Source: Cryoendolithus antarcticus
Taxonomy: Eukaryota; Ascomycota; Dothideomycetes; Cladosporiales; Cladosporiaceae
DNA length: 64,000 nt
Direction: 5' to 3'
Assembly: GCA_002077065.1 (NCBI GenBank)
Contig: NAJO01000003.1
Location: forward strand, 806,001-870,000
Under the pieces are notes generated by a model, which was not told where the DNA came from, did not search any database, and saw nothing but the letters and a program-made list of their open reading frames with translations. The position numbers were made by a program, and so were the translations under genes. Below, piece after piece: positions 10,398 to 22,000 of the stretch; the first letter of the stretch is position 1; each line of letters begins with the position of its first letter.

Positions 10398-12659
10398 TCA
10401 TACCGCTTTCTTGCCCTCGTCCTCGCCCTCACTGCCATCATCTCGTTCGAACTCCCATCCACTCTTGCTTCGTCTCTTCCCTCGCTCCCGCATAGCGGCT
10501 TTCAAATCTCGACTCACAGCCTCCAATCCCCGCTTCTCGCTTTCGTCGTCCTTCTTCTTGCTAGTCAGCGCGGTGAAGCCCTTCAACTTGAACCCATCGG
10601 AACTATTCGTCCGGCTTCGACTCCGGTTCGGTGTACCTGGGCGAGTCGCGAAGATGGGGAAGTTGTTGATGTTACCAAAACTCTCATTCCGTGGGAGTTC
10701 GTTGGAGTCGGTCCGCTTCCGAGTAAGTGGCTTGGGACTTGTGGGAGAGGCAGGCGTGAAGCGGAGGGCATCAACATCATTGCTGCCGTCTCTCGTGTGG
10801 CTCGGCGTCGTGGGCCGAGACCGTGAGGGCGATTGAGGAGCGTGATGCGCATCGCTTAAGATTCTTTGGTTGTCAAAGTCTGGGAAAAGTTCTGGGCCGA
10901 GATCGTTTACGATTTCGGTGATCTGCTCTTGTAACGCTGAGCGCTGTTCGCGGAGCCGTACAAGAGTGTTCGATGACGAGGGAAAGAGGAGGAGGAATAG
11001 TGGCCGTAAAGACTTGAAGATGTCCATTCCGATCTCGCCAAACCGCAGAGCCCAATAGCATGCGAAGAGATATAGGGGCGCTTGGAAGATGGTGACGAAC
11101 CAGAGGGGAATCCATTCTGGTACTCGGCCGCCGACGCGATTGCGGTAGGTCCAGTATGTGCCGATGGCAGTGTAGATAATCATCAGGGTTGGTGCCAAGG
11201 CGAGAGAGACAAGAATCTTCCAGGTGGCTATCACGTCTCTTGCCTGGATCTTGACGGTGGACGCAGCGAGAGCTTCCCGTGCCTTCCGTATCGAGATGAG
11301 CTTCCCGCCCACAAAGACTGGGGAGAAGAGTACCACGCCAGGACCGCTTGCAAGAGCCAGACCAGCTAGCTTAAAAGCGCGGAAGAAGAAGACGCCAATG
11401 ACTTTCCACCAGGGATACTTCGCGTACGACAGTTGGTGGTCTCGGATGTTGAGCTGCATCAGCTTCTTGTGATACTCCATTACTCCTTTCTTGATCTTCT
11501 TGACGCGGTCATCGTCCTTGTACTTCTCAAAGCCCAGAAGGAAGCGTCTCTGCAGTTCAATGATCATGGGTAGAGGTAGTCGCTTGCCCTGAGGATTGTA
11601 TAGCCTTCGCACAGTTTGAACGAGCATCAAGGTCTCGTAGTCCGGTGCTTGCAATGTAACAGCTTTGAGTGCTTCGGTGACCTCCTCCAGTACCTTGCCG
11701 ACTGGATCTCGCTTGTTGCCACTGCGATATTGCTCGACCAGCTCAGGGTCAATCGAGATGGGGGGACCGAACTCGATTACACATCGTGATCTGAACTTGT
11801 GTGCGTGGAAGTAGTTCATCCCCACTGGTACAATTGTCACACCGCACTCCGGATCCTTCTCCAGGGCTCCCAACGCCATTATTGCCAGTCCAGGCTTGAG
11901 AGGCAGCAGCTCCGTGCGGTCGTGGCTACCACCTTCAGGGAAGATCCCAATACACCCACCCTCGTGAAGCCGCTGAAAGACAGCATCGTACACAGCACCC
12001 TGATCGACATGCGGCGCAACCTGGAACTTCGTCCCTCTGAGCGGCTTCTCCTTGAACTCCCCGTTCGTCATGTCATTCGTCTCATCCCCACCATCACCAG
12101 CACTGAGCTGCCTCATCGCCACGTCCCCCTTGAAAGCCTTCTTCAGCCTGATCTCCGTCTGACCAACAACCTCAGCAATCTCCGCATTAGCAGCCACATT
12201 ATTCACAGTCGGCAACACCAACAGTCCTCCCTTCACAAAATCCCCGTTCGTGAAGTCCACGCCCTCCCCCAGAATCTTAAACGGCTTCCCCTCAGGATCA
12301 GGCTGCCATATCCGCCCCTCAGCCGGCTTCTTATCATCCAATGCCCGTCCCACAGGCACACTCTGCATCAGTCCCGCCGCCCAGCCAATGAACTTTCGCT
12401 TCATGCTTTTCGCGGCGATCAAGATCGCGATTCTCCGCTTCGCATCTGCACGGACGACTCGCATGAGAATCAGAGGATCCACGAATTGGTTGGCGTGAGG
12501 TGCCGCGACGAAGATCACTGGACCAGTGCGGGGGATGCGCCATGTTGAGCGAGGGTGGATTTCGCGGAAGAAGAGGTCGATGATTACGGTCCAGAGCCAG
12601 AGGAAGGAGTCGTAGATTATGGCCGGTGTGCGTTGTTGCGACTTACTCGGGGGCGCCAT
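10398..12659 (-). CDS. GPT2/SCT1-like: Glycerol-3-phosphate / dihydroxyacetone-phosphate acyltransferase (Gpt2/Sct1 type)
   Basis: Single exon, 753 residues. It makes lysophosphatidate from glycerol-3-phosphate or its keto form in the ER membrane, the first step of phospholipid and triacylglycerol synthesis. A membrane helix near residues 16-31 precedes the acyltransferase block PHANQFVDP (catalytic His55, Asp61). Further motifs are FPEGGSHDRT (240-249, substrate binding) and VPVGMNYFHAHKFRSR (277-292). The insert between motifs I and III, around 120-220, is typical of this fungal branch. At least three more hydrophobic segments lie between about 430 and 570. The C-terminal 180 residues are disordered and rich in Ser, Pro and Arg, probably a phosphoregulated tail as in the yeast enzymes. 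It converges on the reductase gene, 148 bp between stops. Confidence 0.92.
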   Translation of the reverse strand: MAPPSKSQQRTPAIIYDSFLWLWTVIIDLFFREIHPRSTWRIPRTGPVIFVAAPHANQFVDPLILMRVVRADAKRRIAILIAAKSMKRKFIGWAAGLMQSVPVGRALDDKKPAEGRIWQPDPEGKPFKILGEGVDFTNGDFVKGGLLVLPTVNNVAANAEIAEVVGQTEIRLKKAFKGDVAMRQLSAGDGGDETNDMTNGEFKEKPLRGTKFQVAPHVDQGAVYDAVFQRLHEGGCIGIFPEGGSHDRTELLPLKPGLAIMALGALEKDPECGVTIVPVGMNYFHAHKFRSRCVIEFGPPISIDPELVEQYRSGNKRDPVGKVLEEVTEALKAVTLQAPDYETLMLVQTVRRLYNPQGKRLPLPMIIELQRRFLLGFEKYKDDDRVKKIKKGVMEYHKKLMQLNIRDHQLSYAKYPWWKVIGVFFFRAFKLAGLALASGPGVVLFSPVFVGGKLISIRKAREALAASTVKIQARDVIATWKILVSLALAPTLMIIYTAIGTYWTYRNRVGGRVPEWIPLWFVTIFQAPLYLFACYWALRFGEIGMDIFKSLRPLFLLLFPSSSNTLVRLREQRSALQEQITEIVNDLGPELFPDFDNQRILSDAHHAPQSPSRSRPTTPSHTRDGSNDVDALRFTPASPTSPKPLTRKRTDSNELPRNESFGNINNFPIFATRPGTPNRSRSRTNSSDGFKLKGFTALTSKKKDDESEKRGLEAVSRDLKAAMRERGKRRSKSGWEFERDDGSEGEDEGKKAV

Positions 12660-13296
12660 GGTTGTGGTACTGCTCTGAGTTGGAGCTCAGTGGGAAGAAG
12701 ACGTAGGTGTGGCCATGTGAGGGATGTAGCAGTGCTGACTTGAATGCTAAAGTTGTTGCCTACGAAAGATAGAGATGGATCCGATGGGTAGAGGCCATGG
12801 CTTGAACGACAGGCTATAAGCGAGCAAGGGCAGAGAGAGCAGGAATTGCGAACTGGGTCGGTTGAGTGTACCATCCATTTGCGACTCAACTTTCTTCGTG
12901 TTGAGAACGTGGAACGAGTTGCATGCCATGTGCCCGACAGTGGGGTCATGGTGGGGGAAGTGATGGGCTTTTATTATTATGTCTGTCTGCTGATCACCAT
13001 CATTGCTCGGAATATGGGTAAGAGTACAGACTTCATATCATTACGCAAAGGTGTCGATGGTGTAACGTGGGCCTTTCCGATGCCAGAGCAAGAACACATG
13101 TGTCTAGCTACAGTACGCGTTGTACATGCGCTACCTTGGGACCTTAGCATCGCCAGGATGTACTTGTCGAACCCTCTCAGATTCTTGCGCATTCACCATC
13201 CGCTCCCTACACTTGAGATTTCATGCTGAAGCATGGAACGCATGTGGGTAAGATATGGTACAATGCTGCCGTAGATATATCTGATCGCCACCACAC
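12660..13296. other. Intergenic, about 0.64 kb, no supported gene
   Basis: This lies upstream of the acyltransferase start and beyond the 3' end of the SnoaL-like gene. The open frames are short and lack motifs. Confidence 0.5.
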
Positions 13297-14201
13297 CTAG
13301 TTCCCCTTCTTCGCGTCCTCCTCCGCGTTCTTCGGTACGCTGACGAACTTGGGCACAGTGACTGAGTTGAGGTGGCGGAAAGCCTGCGAGAAGGTAGGTC
13401 AGCGTTGGTGTCCTTGCCATCCAACATCTCGGCATCCTCTTCGGCTCTCTCAGAACAACCCAGCAACGAGATGCACCCCAACGCACCCTCCAGACCCTCG
13501 TCTCGCTAATCAAGACCAGCCCCCAGAACCCCCAGCCAAACGCATAGCCAGCCCACCACCCAGGCCTCAAGTACTCCCGAGGGCTACTCACATTCGCAAT
13601 TCCGCTGTCGGGCATCTTTCCATCCCACTTATCCTCGACCTTCACGATCTTGTCTCCCTTCGTGTGGATCAGAATCTTGCTCTGGATCGTCGTCTCCTTG
13701 CCAAGTCCCTTGACTTTGTAGAGCGTCGTCATGTCCATCTCGATGGGATTGCCGGAGGAGGTGACTTCGTGGTGTTTGCGCTCGATGGCCGAGAAGGCGG
13801 TTTGGAGACCGTACTATGACTGATCAGCACAGCAAGCATCTTGGAACCTCACCTCGAGAGTAACATACCCATTGTGCCTCGAACTGCTTGCGACCTTGTG
13901 CGATGGTGATGGGGTCGTGGAACTCGGCATCATCGGTCCAGAGCTGCAGCTTCGCGAGCGACGGGCGGCCGGCGAAGAGATCTAGCACTGAGGCGACGAA
14001 AGTGTGTTGCTCCTTGCTGAGCTCCACGCCAGTCGCGGTCTTGATATCGGTGCTCTCAAGCTTGAGCTCGCCGACGGAAGAAGACATCCTGAACTGATTT
14101 GCTTGTCTGGTCTGGTATGCGAAGCTGTTGGTGAGACGAGGTAGCTGCCTAGACGTGGTAGATCTGGAAGAGCGGATGACTTGAGTGGCGAGAAGAGACA
14201 T
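13297..14201 (-). CDS. SnoaL-like small protein, probably mitochondrial
   Basis: Exons are complement(13297..13383,13592..13813,13869..14201), 213 residues. The first 40 residues are rich in Arg and Ser with no acid (MSLLATQVIRSSRSTTSRQL), as in a mitochondrial presequence; an internal Met begins the core at MSSSVGEL. The core has SVLDLFAGRPSLAKLQLWTDDAEFHDPITIAQGR, which resembles the helix-strand start of a SnoaL/NTF2-type alpha+beta barrel. Later it has TLYKVKGLGKETTIQSKILIHT and KVEDKWDGKMPDSG, and exon 3 adds AFRHLNSVTVPKFVSVPK. I know this as a widespread fungal hypothetical protein without a defined role. Intron 2 is 208 bp, four times the local norm, and its frame is open; see findings. 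Confidence 0.75.
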
Positions 14202-14761
14202 ATGATGGAGTTGGAAAGGAAGTGTGTGTGGCGCTATGTACTTAGCTGGAATAGTATGGCGACATGCACATTCTTTGTTCTGCTACGCGACTGCATCGTT
14301 TCTGACGCGCGAATGATGGAGAGATCTACTGAAACGTCATCATTCTTGCCCTCGCAGTCCAATACGGAACGGAAGTCCTATTGCGCCGAAGGTTGTGCCA
14401 AGAGATCTCACAAGACAGTGAAGACACGGAGTAAGACCCGATAGGAGAAGAGATGCAGAGGCTTGAGCAGGAACAATGCCCATCGAGATAGAGCACAGTT
14501 TTGATCGCTATGGTAGAGTTCCATGAAAGTTCATTCCACGATCTGCAGTCCGAGAACTTTCGCTCCTGCCGATGCAGCTCGACATTTGGAGCTCTGCAAG
14601 TTGAGATCCAATCCTCGTTCCTGCTCTCGGATGGACTGCATCTTAATGTCCGACTGCCTCCCTTGGGTATACCTCAGTATCACCATCATTACACCCACCA
14701 ACGCCTCGCTAGAGCCAGAATAATGCCCATTGATCATCTCCACTCTCCTCCATGACGACCC
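14202..14761. other. Intergenic, 0.56 kb, no supported gene
   Basis: This is the upstream region of the SnoaL-like gene and the 3' flank of the TFIIE beta gene, both on the minus strand. I see nothing coding in it. Confidence 0.5.
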
Positions 14762-15532
14762 TCACTTCCTGCCATACTGCTTCAAGATCCCCGCCATATG
14801 CGTGTTGGTCGTCCTCGCCCCCTGCCTCTGCACTCTCCTCTTCTCCTTCTTGCCCCCCAGTATCTTCCTCACCTCCTTGACAGCACTCGTCGGCACGATG
14901 CCAGCCTCCTCCAAAACACTCCGCACTTCGGTCTCATTGGCAGGTACCTTACACTTGCCCCAGAACTCAACGAATCGCTCGTCGATTGGCTTGGGCGGCC
15001 AGAGATGTGGGCTATCGGCGTAGACAGTGCGCGGCGTGTTGTCTTTCTTATTGAGGGTCAACAGGACTTCGTGCTGCGCTGACAGGCGAAGCAGGGGAGT
15101 TTGTAGCGTAGGCCAGGCGTCCCGGAGATCCTTCACGGGAATGCCGGCTGCCGTGGGCTGGCGAGTGAGGTACTGCTTCAGCTCTGACGCATTCGTGACA
15201 GGGTGCGTAGGCTTATAGCTGAATGTCTCTCTGCCTGATGCCGACTCGGACGCGGAAGTGTAGGCAACGTGGCTGTTAGCTACGAGGGCTTTCTTCAGCG
15301 TCGCTTTGTGGGCGAGGAGGTCTTGCGGGAGGGACAGGTAGTCGAGGAGGGCGTCGAAGGTGATTGATGTGGGGAACTTCTCCTTGAGATACTTCTCGGC
15401 GTAGTGGATCTGGGAGAGGAGCTCGCTGCCGGTTCTGCTTGCTTGGAGGGCTGCTGTTGCCGCGGGTGTGATGGAGGGTTTGGGAGTGCCGACGGCGGGT
15501 GTGGTCGACGATGGGCGCATGAGTGATGCCAT
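14762..15532 (-). CDS. TFA2: Transcription initiation factor TFIIE, beta (small) subunit
   Basis: Single exon, 256 residues. TFIIE beta pairs with TFIIE alpha, joins the RNA polymerase II preinitiation complex and helps recruit TFIIH and melt the promoter. The sequence shows a short Ser/Pro/Ala-rich leader, then two winged-helix units: SELLSQIHYAEKYLKEKF with TSITFDALLDYLSL, and ELKQYLTRQPTAAGIPVKDL with WPTLQTPLLRLSAQHEVLLT. The stretch RTVYADSPHLWPPKPIDERF and the following FWGKCKVP are typical of the fungal subunit. The C-terminus is a basic helix (GGKKEKRRVQRQGARTTNTH) that binds DNA in the family. It diverges from the Mlp1 gene. Confidence 0.92.
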   Translation of the reverse strand: MASLMRPSSTTPAVGTPKPSITPAATAALQASRTGSELLSQIHYAEKYLKEKFPTSITFDALLDYLSLPQDLLAHKATLKKALVANSHVAYTSASESASGRETFSYKPTHPVTNASELKQYLTRQPTAAGIPVKDLRDAWPTLQTPLLRLSAQHEVLLTLNKKDNTPRTVYADSPHLWPPKPIDERFVEFWGKCKVPANETEVRSVLEEAGIVPTSAVKEVRKILGGKKEKRRVQRQGARTTNTHMAGILKQYGRK

Positions 15533-16041
15533 TGCTGCGCTTGTGGGGACTGGACACGCGATCGAGAGAGGCTTGAAGCTGATGAGGTCCGTATAGGCAC
15601 GGAAGCGATGTGTTTTAAAGTGTACTGCAAACCAGATCGCTCAACAGGCCCAGATGTATCAGTGAAGAGATCTGGGAGGCCGTGTCCGTGAGCACAGCAA
15701 TGATACGCTCGTCCAGCGAGACGCTCTGTTGTTACTTCTTGCCTGTTGACTGATGCGAGAGACTGAGAGTGAGTGACGGCGAAGAGGTAGAGCGACTTGT
15801 TTTTGGGAGTGAGCCCACGATCGTGACTTCACGTGTGAAAGTGGCGCAAATCAGCTATAAACTTCCGGACACCGCCGACGCGCTCGGTCGCGACCTTCAA
15901 TGCTGCCGTGAACATTTGAGCTTGCAAAGTGAACATCACTTCTCCCCACAAGTTCATTCCTCGGTTAGGGTCGTATGTTGGGTCCCCTACCTGTGTCACT
16001 TCGTTCATCATACAGAGGATGATCACCTCATTATCGCCAGT
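15533..16041. promoter_or_regulatory. Divergent promoter region TFIIE beta / Mlp1
   Basis: This spacer is about 0.5 kb. The Mlp1 reading frame stays open upstream to 15769, but this translation is not repetitive coiled coil and is best taken as 5' leader. I see no clear TATA box. Confidence 0.45.
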
Positions 16042-19000
16042 ATGAGGACGCGAAGGCAGGCCGCCGATCCATCGGCCCTTGACGTGCCATACCTCGCAAC
16101 GGCATATGGAGTGAGCGAGGAAACTCTTCAGGCGCTCATCGACGCGCCCAATGCAGACATCACCAAAGTCTTCTTAGCGGCAGTTGCTAACAAAGCACAC
16201 GAACATGATGAGTTACGTGCAGAGAAGTTGCAGCTGGACGTGGAGCTCGAGAGTGTGGTGCGGACCTCAGAAAGCAAGGTGAAGGCTCAGAAGTCGACAG
16301 TCACTCGGCATGTCAAGGAGTTGGAGGAGCTACGCACAAAGCTTCACACTGCGGAAAGTGCACGTGAGGCTCTGTCGGCTGAGCTTGACGGACTCAAGAA
16401 CTCGACGTCGGGCACAGGAGCGGAGACTTCGGCACTCAGGCAGAGGGTGGAGACACTGGAAGCCTCGAACAGGGACGCGCTTGCCTTGGTTGAGAGCAAG
16501 GCCGTGGAGAAGGATCGCTTGGCTACAGAGTTGAGCGAGCAGCACAGTAAAATCGTCACCTTGCGCCGCGAAGTGGGGCAGCTCGAGGAGAAGAACCAGT
16601 CCTTGGAGAATGCAGCTTCATCGCAGCGTTTTAAGGAGCAGTCACTACAGCGAGAGATTGACCTTCTCAAGAAGAACAACGACTGGCACAGTAACGAGCT
16701 GCAGACACGGAGTCAAGAGCACACAAAGTTCCGCAAGGAGCGCAATGCTCAGATTGCGGCATTGCAGCGTGAGCTTGATGATGGCACTGCCAACGTGGAC
16801 TCATTGAAGCGGACCGAGGCGACGCTGAGGGAGCGACTGGTTGAGGTGCAGGCAAAGGCAGATGAGGCATTCGCGAACATCGCTGCTCTGCAAGACGACT
16901 TCAATCGACGCGAGCAAGACTTTCGCACGCAGATTGACAGCACCAAGCGTCTTGCGGATCTTCAGGCCCAGAACGCTAACACGCACAAGGCCCGTCTACA
17001 GCACATACAGGAGCAGCTTGACCAGACTAAGGACGACGCAGCAGAGGAGATCAGCCGTCTGCAAGCCGAGATCGAGACTGAGCGATACGACAAGGAAGAG
17101 GCAGAGCGAAAGCTGGCTGAGCTTGAGTCAAAGCTAGAGAGCCTGCAACAGCGCGGACGTGACTCCATGCCGGGCACTCCTCTCCGCAATGGCGACTTCG
17201 ATCCTTCAACACCTGGTCGCATGGGATCTCCAGCTGTGCCCGGTACCGTGCTAAAGAAAGCTCGAGTCCTCAGCCATACTCAGCTTTACAGCCAGTACAT
17301 TCAAGCCAAGCAGGACGCCCTTGCCTCTGAACGCAGTCGTGCCAGACAGCAAGACATGCTCGACGAATGTCTGCAAACCTTGGCTGAGCGCGCTCCCTTG
17401 GAAGAGGAGATGAATGAGGAGAAAGCTCGGCTGGAGGCTGACGTCATGAGCTACAGCAAGATGCTGGAGGAAGCAATTGAGACCCGCAACACCGCAGTCA
17501 AGGAGATGGAGCGCTTCCAGAGTGAGGCAGAGACTTCCGAACATGAGGGTGGTATACTGCGTCAACAATTGCGGGACCTTGCTGCACAAGTCAAGATCTT
17601 ACTTGTCGAAGCACAGAGCAGAGACCAGGGCCTGGAAGAGATGTCGGCACAGGAGCGACTCGAACTTCAACGAGCCGCTCGTGGCGAGCTCGACGAAAGT
17701 ACCCTCGAGAACCTCAGCAACACTGGCCGACTGATCTCCGAGCGTCTGGTGATATTCCACAACGTCTCGGAATTGCAGTGTCAGAACGAGCAGCTCTTGC
17801 GTGTCACTCGGGAGCTTGGAGAGCGCATGGAAGGCGAGGAGGCTTTGCAGAAGCAGCGTCAGTCAGCGTCTGATGCCGCTGAGGTTGACGATCTGCGGAA
17901 GAAGCTCGAGCGGTATCAAGATGAGCTCAACGCGACGGCGACACAGATCGACAGCTACATCAAGGAGCGCGACATCTATCGCCGCATGCTACAGCAACGC
18001 GGTACGATCCAGGCTGACACCGATGTTCACTCGATGTTCGGACAAAGCATACCTGCTACTCCTCAGCGCAATGGCGCTATCGCAGTCACACCAATGTCCA
18101 GAGAGAACGACGATCTGCAAAAGGTGTTGTCGGAGCAGAAGTCACTGTTTGACTCTTTCCGTCAGGAGACCATGACCGATCGCCGCCTGCTGCAGGACCA
18201 GATTGATGCTCTGGCTGCCGAGAAGAGTAGACTGCAGTCGAACGTTGCCAAGGCGCAGTCTGACTACAATCTCGCTCTCAGTCGCTTTGAGATGGTCAAT
18301 GGCAATTATACGGCCAGTCGTGAAGAGAACACTCAGCTCCAGAAACGCATACAGTCACTTTACGAGCAAGCCGCGAAGCAGGATGCCCGCACACAACAGG
18401 TTGCTGAGGAGCTTGTCGAAGCCCGGTCACTCAGCGACAGCATCAAGCATGAGAACGCCAACATCAAGGGCGAAAAGGATCTCTGGCAGCGCATCGAAGG
18501 ACGGCTGACGGAGGACAATAAAAATCTCATGGACGAGAGGAGCAGGCTGAATAAGCTTGTTGCTGATCTGCAGAATTTACAGAATGAGAGAGAGCTTGCT
18601 GAGTCGGAGGCGAAGCGACGATTGCAGACTCGTGTCGATACTCTGGAGAGTGAGCTGACGGATTCAAAGCGAAAGCTTGAGCACGAAGTTGAGGAGAGCC
18701 GGAGGGGTAGTCAGCGGCGTGAGTATGAGGAGAGTCAGAGTCGTACACGCATCGATGACCTGGTGAAATCGCTTGGCAGCGTGCGTGAGGAGCTTGTCGC
18801 AGCCAAGACTACCCGCGATCAACTGCAGTCAAGGGTAGAAGAGATGAAGATTGAGCTTCGTGCTGCTGAGGAGAAGGTTGCTGCGATGCAGCCGACGCCA
18901 CACACAAATGGCAGTTCCGATCTCCCTGCGGAGCAGCGCTTGTCCGTCGAGATCTTAGACCTACGACGCGACTTGGACCTTGCGCACAACGAGCTTGAGG

Positions 19001-22000
19001 GCGCTCGGGAGCAAGTTGAGCAGTACAAGTCTATTGCACAGAGTACGGAAGAGGAGCTCGCGAACTTCAATGAGACCAGCGAAGTCTATCGTGAAGAGAA
19101 CGATAGCCTGCTTGCCGAGAAGGATGCGCGTATTCAAGAGCTGGAGCAGCGCATCGAGGATCTCAGCTCAGAGCTCACCACGACCAACGGCGAGTTGTCA
19201 GAGCTTCGCACACAGCACGACGAGTCTTCACGTACCCTCAACGAGCAGAGAGCGGCGCTTGAGGCTGAGCTTGTCCGCCTCCGCGATGACGCTGATCGTC
19301 ACGGGGAGGAGAAGAAGCTGATGCGCGAGGATCTGCGTGCACAAGCAGAGATCGCCCAACAAGCTCAGCAGTCGTATGAGAACGAGCTTGTCAAGCATGC
19401 TGAGGCGACGAGCACACTGCAGACTCTGCGCAAAGAGTACAACGAGCTGCGTACGGAGGTCGCTGGGATTCGCGCCGAGGCGGAGGCTGCCAAGGCCAGC
19501 CTTGAGCGCGGTGAAGAGAGCTGGTCAGAGCAGAAGGAGCGCTTCGAGCAAGAGCTTAGTGACATGCGGAACCGCAGGTCGGATGTCGATGCCCAGAACA
19601 AGCTTCTGCACCAGCAGATGGAGTCATTCTCGTCCGAGCTGCAAGCGCTGCGGCAAGGTCGGGTTGCAGCTGCGACTTTTGGAAACGAAGGCTCGGTGCA
19701 GAGTGGCGGCGATTCGAACCTGCAAGAAGTCATCAAGTTCCTCCGCCGAGAGAGAGAGATCGTAGACGTGCAGTACGAGCTTTCCAGCCAGGAAGCCAAG
19801 CGCTTGCAAACGCAGCTTGACTACGCCACGACACAACTCGACGACGCCCGCCAGAAGCTTGCTGAGGAGCGCAGCCAGGGCTCCGAGCGCGCGGCGCAAG
19901 AAGGCAGCACGAGTCGCTTGCAGAAGACTATTGAGGAGCTCAATTTGTTCCGAGAGAGTGCCACGACTTTGCGCAACGAGAATCAGCAAGCCCGCGAAAA
20001 GCTTGCTGAGAAGACGCGCGAAGTCGAACGATTGGTCGCCGAAGTCGAGCCACTTACTGGCCGGATTAACGAGCTCGAAGCTGAGGTGGAGAATAAGGAT
20101 GGCGAGCTGAAGCTGTTAGGTGACGATCGCGACCACTGGCGCGAGCGGACTCAAAACATCATCTCGAAGTACGATCGCGTTGATCCTGCAGAGCTCGAAG
20201 AGTTGCGCAAGCAGCTTGCTGAGCTGCAGGCTGAGAAGGCAGCTCTGCTAGCTGATCAAGCGCCACTTCGTGAGCAGGTGGAGGGCATTGAGGCTAGTGT
20301 CGCCGAAGGCAAGGAAACTGTCGTGAAAGAGTGGACGGAGAGAATGGAGAAGTTCAAGAACCAGGCTAAAGAGCAGAATCGGAAGCAGAACACTCGCCTT
20401 GGCGAGCTAAAGACTGCCACTGAAGCGGCCACTGCAGAGCAGACGAGACTCACAGGCGAGCTCGACGGAGTAAGAGCGGAACTCGAGGCTGCGAGGACTG
20501 CCAGAGATGAGGCATTGGCTAAGGCTGGTGAACGAGCTGAGGAGGGAGAGGTTGAGGTTGAAGGGCATGCGGAGCTACATGCCAAGATTGCAGAAGCAGA
20601 GCGCCAGGCGAGCGAGCACGCGACGAAGGCAGAGGCGCTGAGTCAGGAGGTTGAGGGACTGCAAGAGACAATTGGCGAGCTCGAGGGTCAGATTGAGGGT
20701 CTGCAATCAGAGTTGGCAGTTGCCAAAGAAGATGTGCCGGTCGCTACAGATGGTCCCGAGACGCGGGCGAGGGTCCAAGAGCTGGAGACGCAAGTCGCAG
20801 GTCTCGAGACTGAACTCGAAGCCGCCAAAGCTTCTTCAGGCCACGATGAGGGCGAGATCGATGAGTCCGCCGGTGACGAAGCAGCCCTCTCAAGGTTGCA
20901 GTCCGAGCTCGCGATGGCGCAGAAGGAAGTCGAAACCCTCCGCGCCACCGCCTCTGACACTGCTGCCGCGCCAGCATCCGACAACAACGCTATGGCCGCA
21001 CAAGTCGCCAGTGAAGTAGAGCGCTTGCGCGTCGAAATGGAGTTGCAGAACCAGTTGGCCGTCAAACAGGTCGAAGAGGCCTGCGACCGCAAGATTCAGA
21101 ACTCCAAGGCTGGGCTTCTACGTCAGCTTCGCGAAGAGCGCGAGAAAATGCGTCCTGGACTTACCGCCGAGATCCGACAGGCGATCACTGCTGAGCATCA
21201 GGTCGAAGTGCAGAAGATCCGGGACGAGCAGGCCGCCACCATCAGCACGCTGAATCAAGAGCACGCCGCGGAGATGGAGAAGCTACGTCAGTCTGGTGAC
21301 ACTGCTATGGCGGAAGCGGACGTCAAGCCAGAGGCTGCTGCTGCGCCGTTTGACGCATCTACTATCACGGACGATCAGGCGACCGAGTTGCTGAAGCATA
21401 ATGTCAAAGTGCGGGCAATCTTCACTAGTAATGTCAGGAAGAATGTGGGCAAAGAGACGGAAGCTTTGACCGCTAAGATCGCCGAGAAGGAGGCCGAAGT
21501 CGCCCGCCTCACCGCTGAGCTGAGTACGGCGCAGGAGGCTGCTATCGCTGCAGCGACCGCTTCTACCACTGCAGCGCCCGTCGCAGCGCCCGACAACACA
21601 GCTGAGATCGCTGCACTCCAGACTAAGCTCGACGCCGCTACCAAGGAGAAGGAAGCCGCCGTCCGGCAGGCTATCGAGCAAGCCGATAAGAAGGCCAAGG
21701 TACAAATCTCGCAGCGCGACATGGCTCAGGCCAAGGTCGCGGTCGTGCAGAAGGCTGCTGTCGACACGCCGCAGAAACCAGTCAGCGAGGTCTGGGAGGT
21801 TGCTAAAGTGGCTAAGCCGGCGCCAAAACCTGTTGCTAACGGCGCTGGGGCTGGCACACCAGCTAAGCCCGCCGCGGCTGCTTCGCCCGTGACGAAGACG
21901 GTACCTGGCCTACCCGCGCCTAACACTGCTGCTGCGCCTGCGGACAGCGCGGCCAAGAATGATGCGCAAGCGAAGTTGGAGGCCCGCGCCGCTCGTTTCG

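Noticed and set aside
15769..16041. In-frame upstream extension of the Mlp1 reading frame (91 codons)
   Set aside because: It lacks the coiled-coil or family sequence; the conserved N-terminus begins just after ATG 16042. Best read as an open 5' leader.
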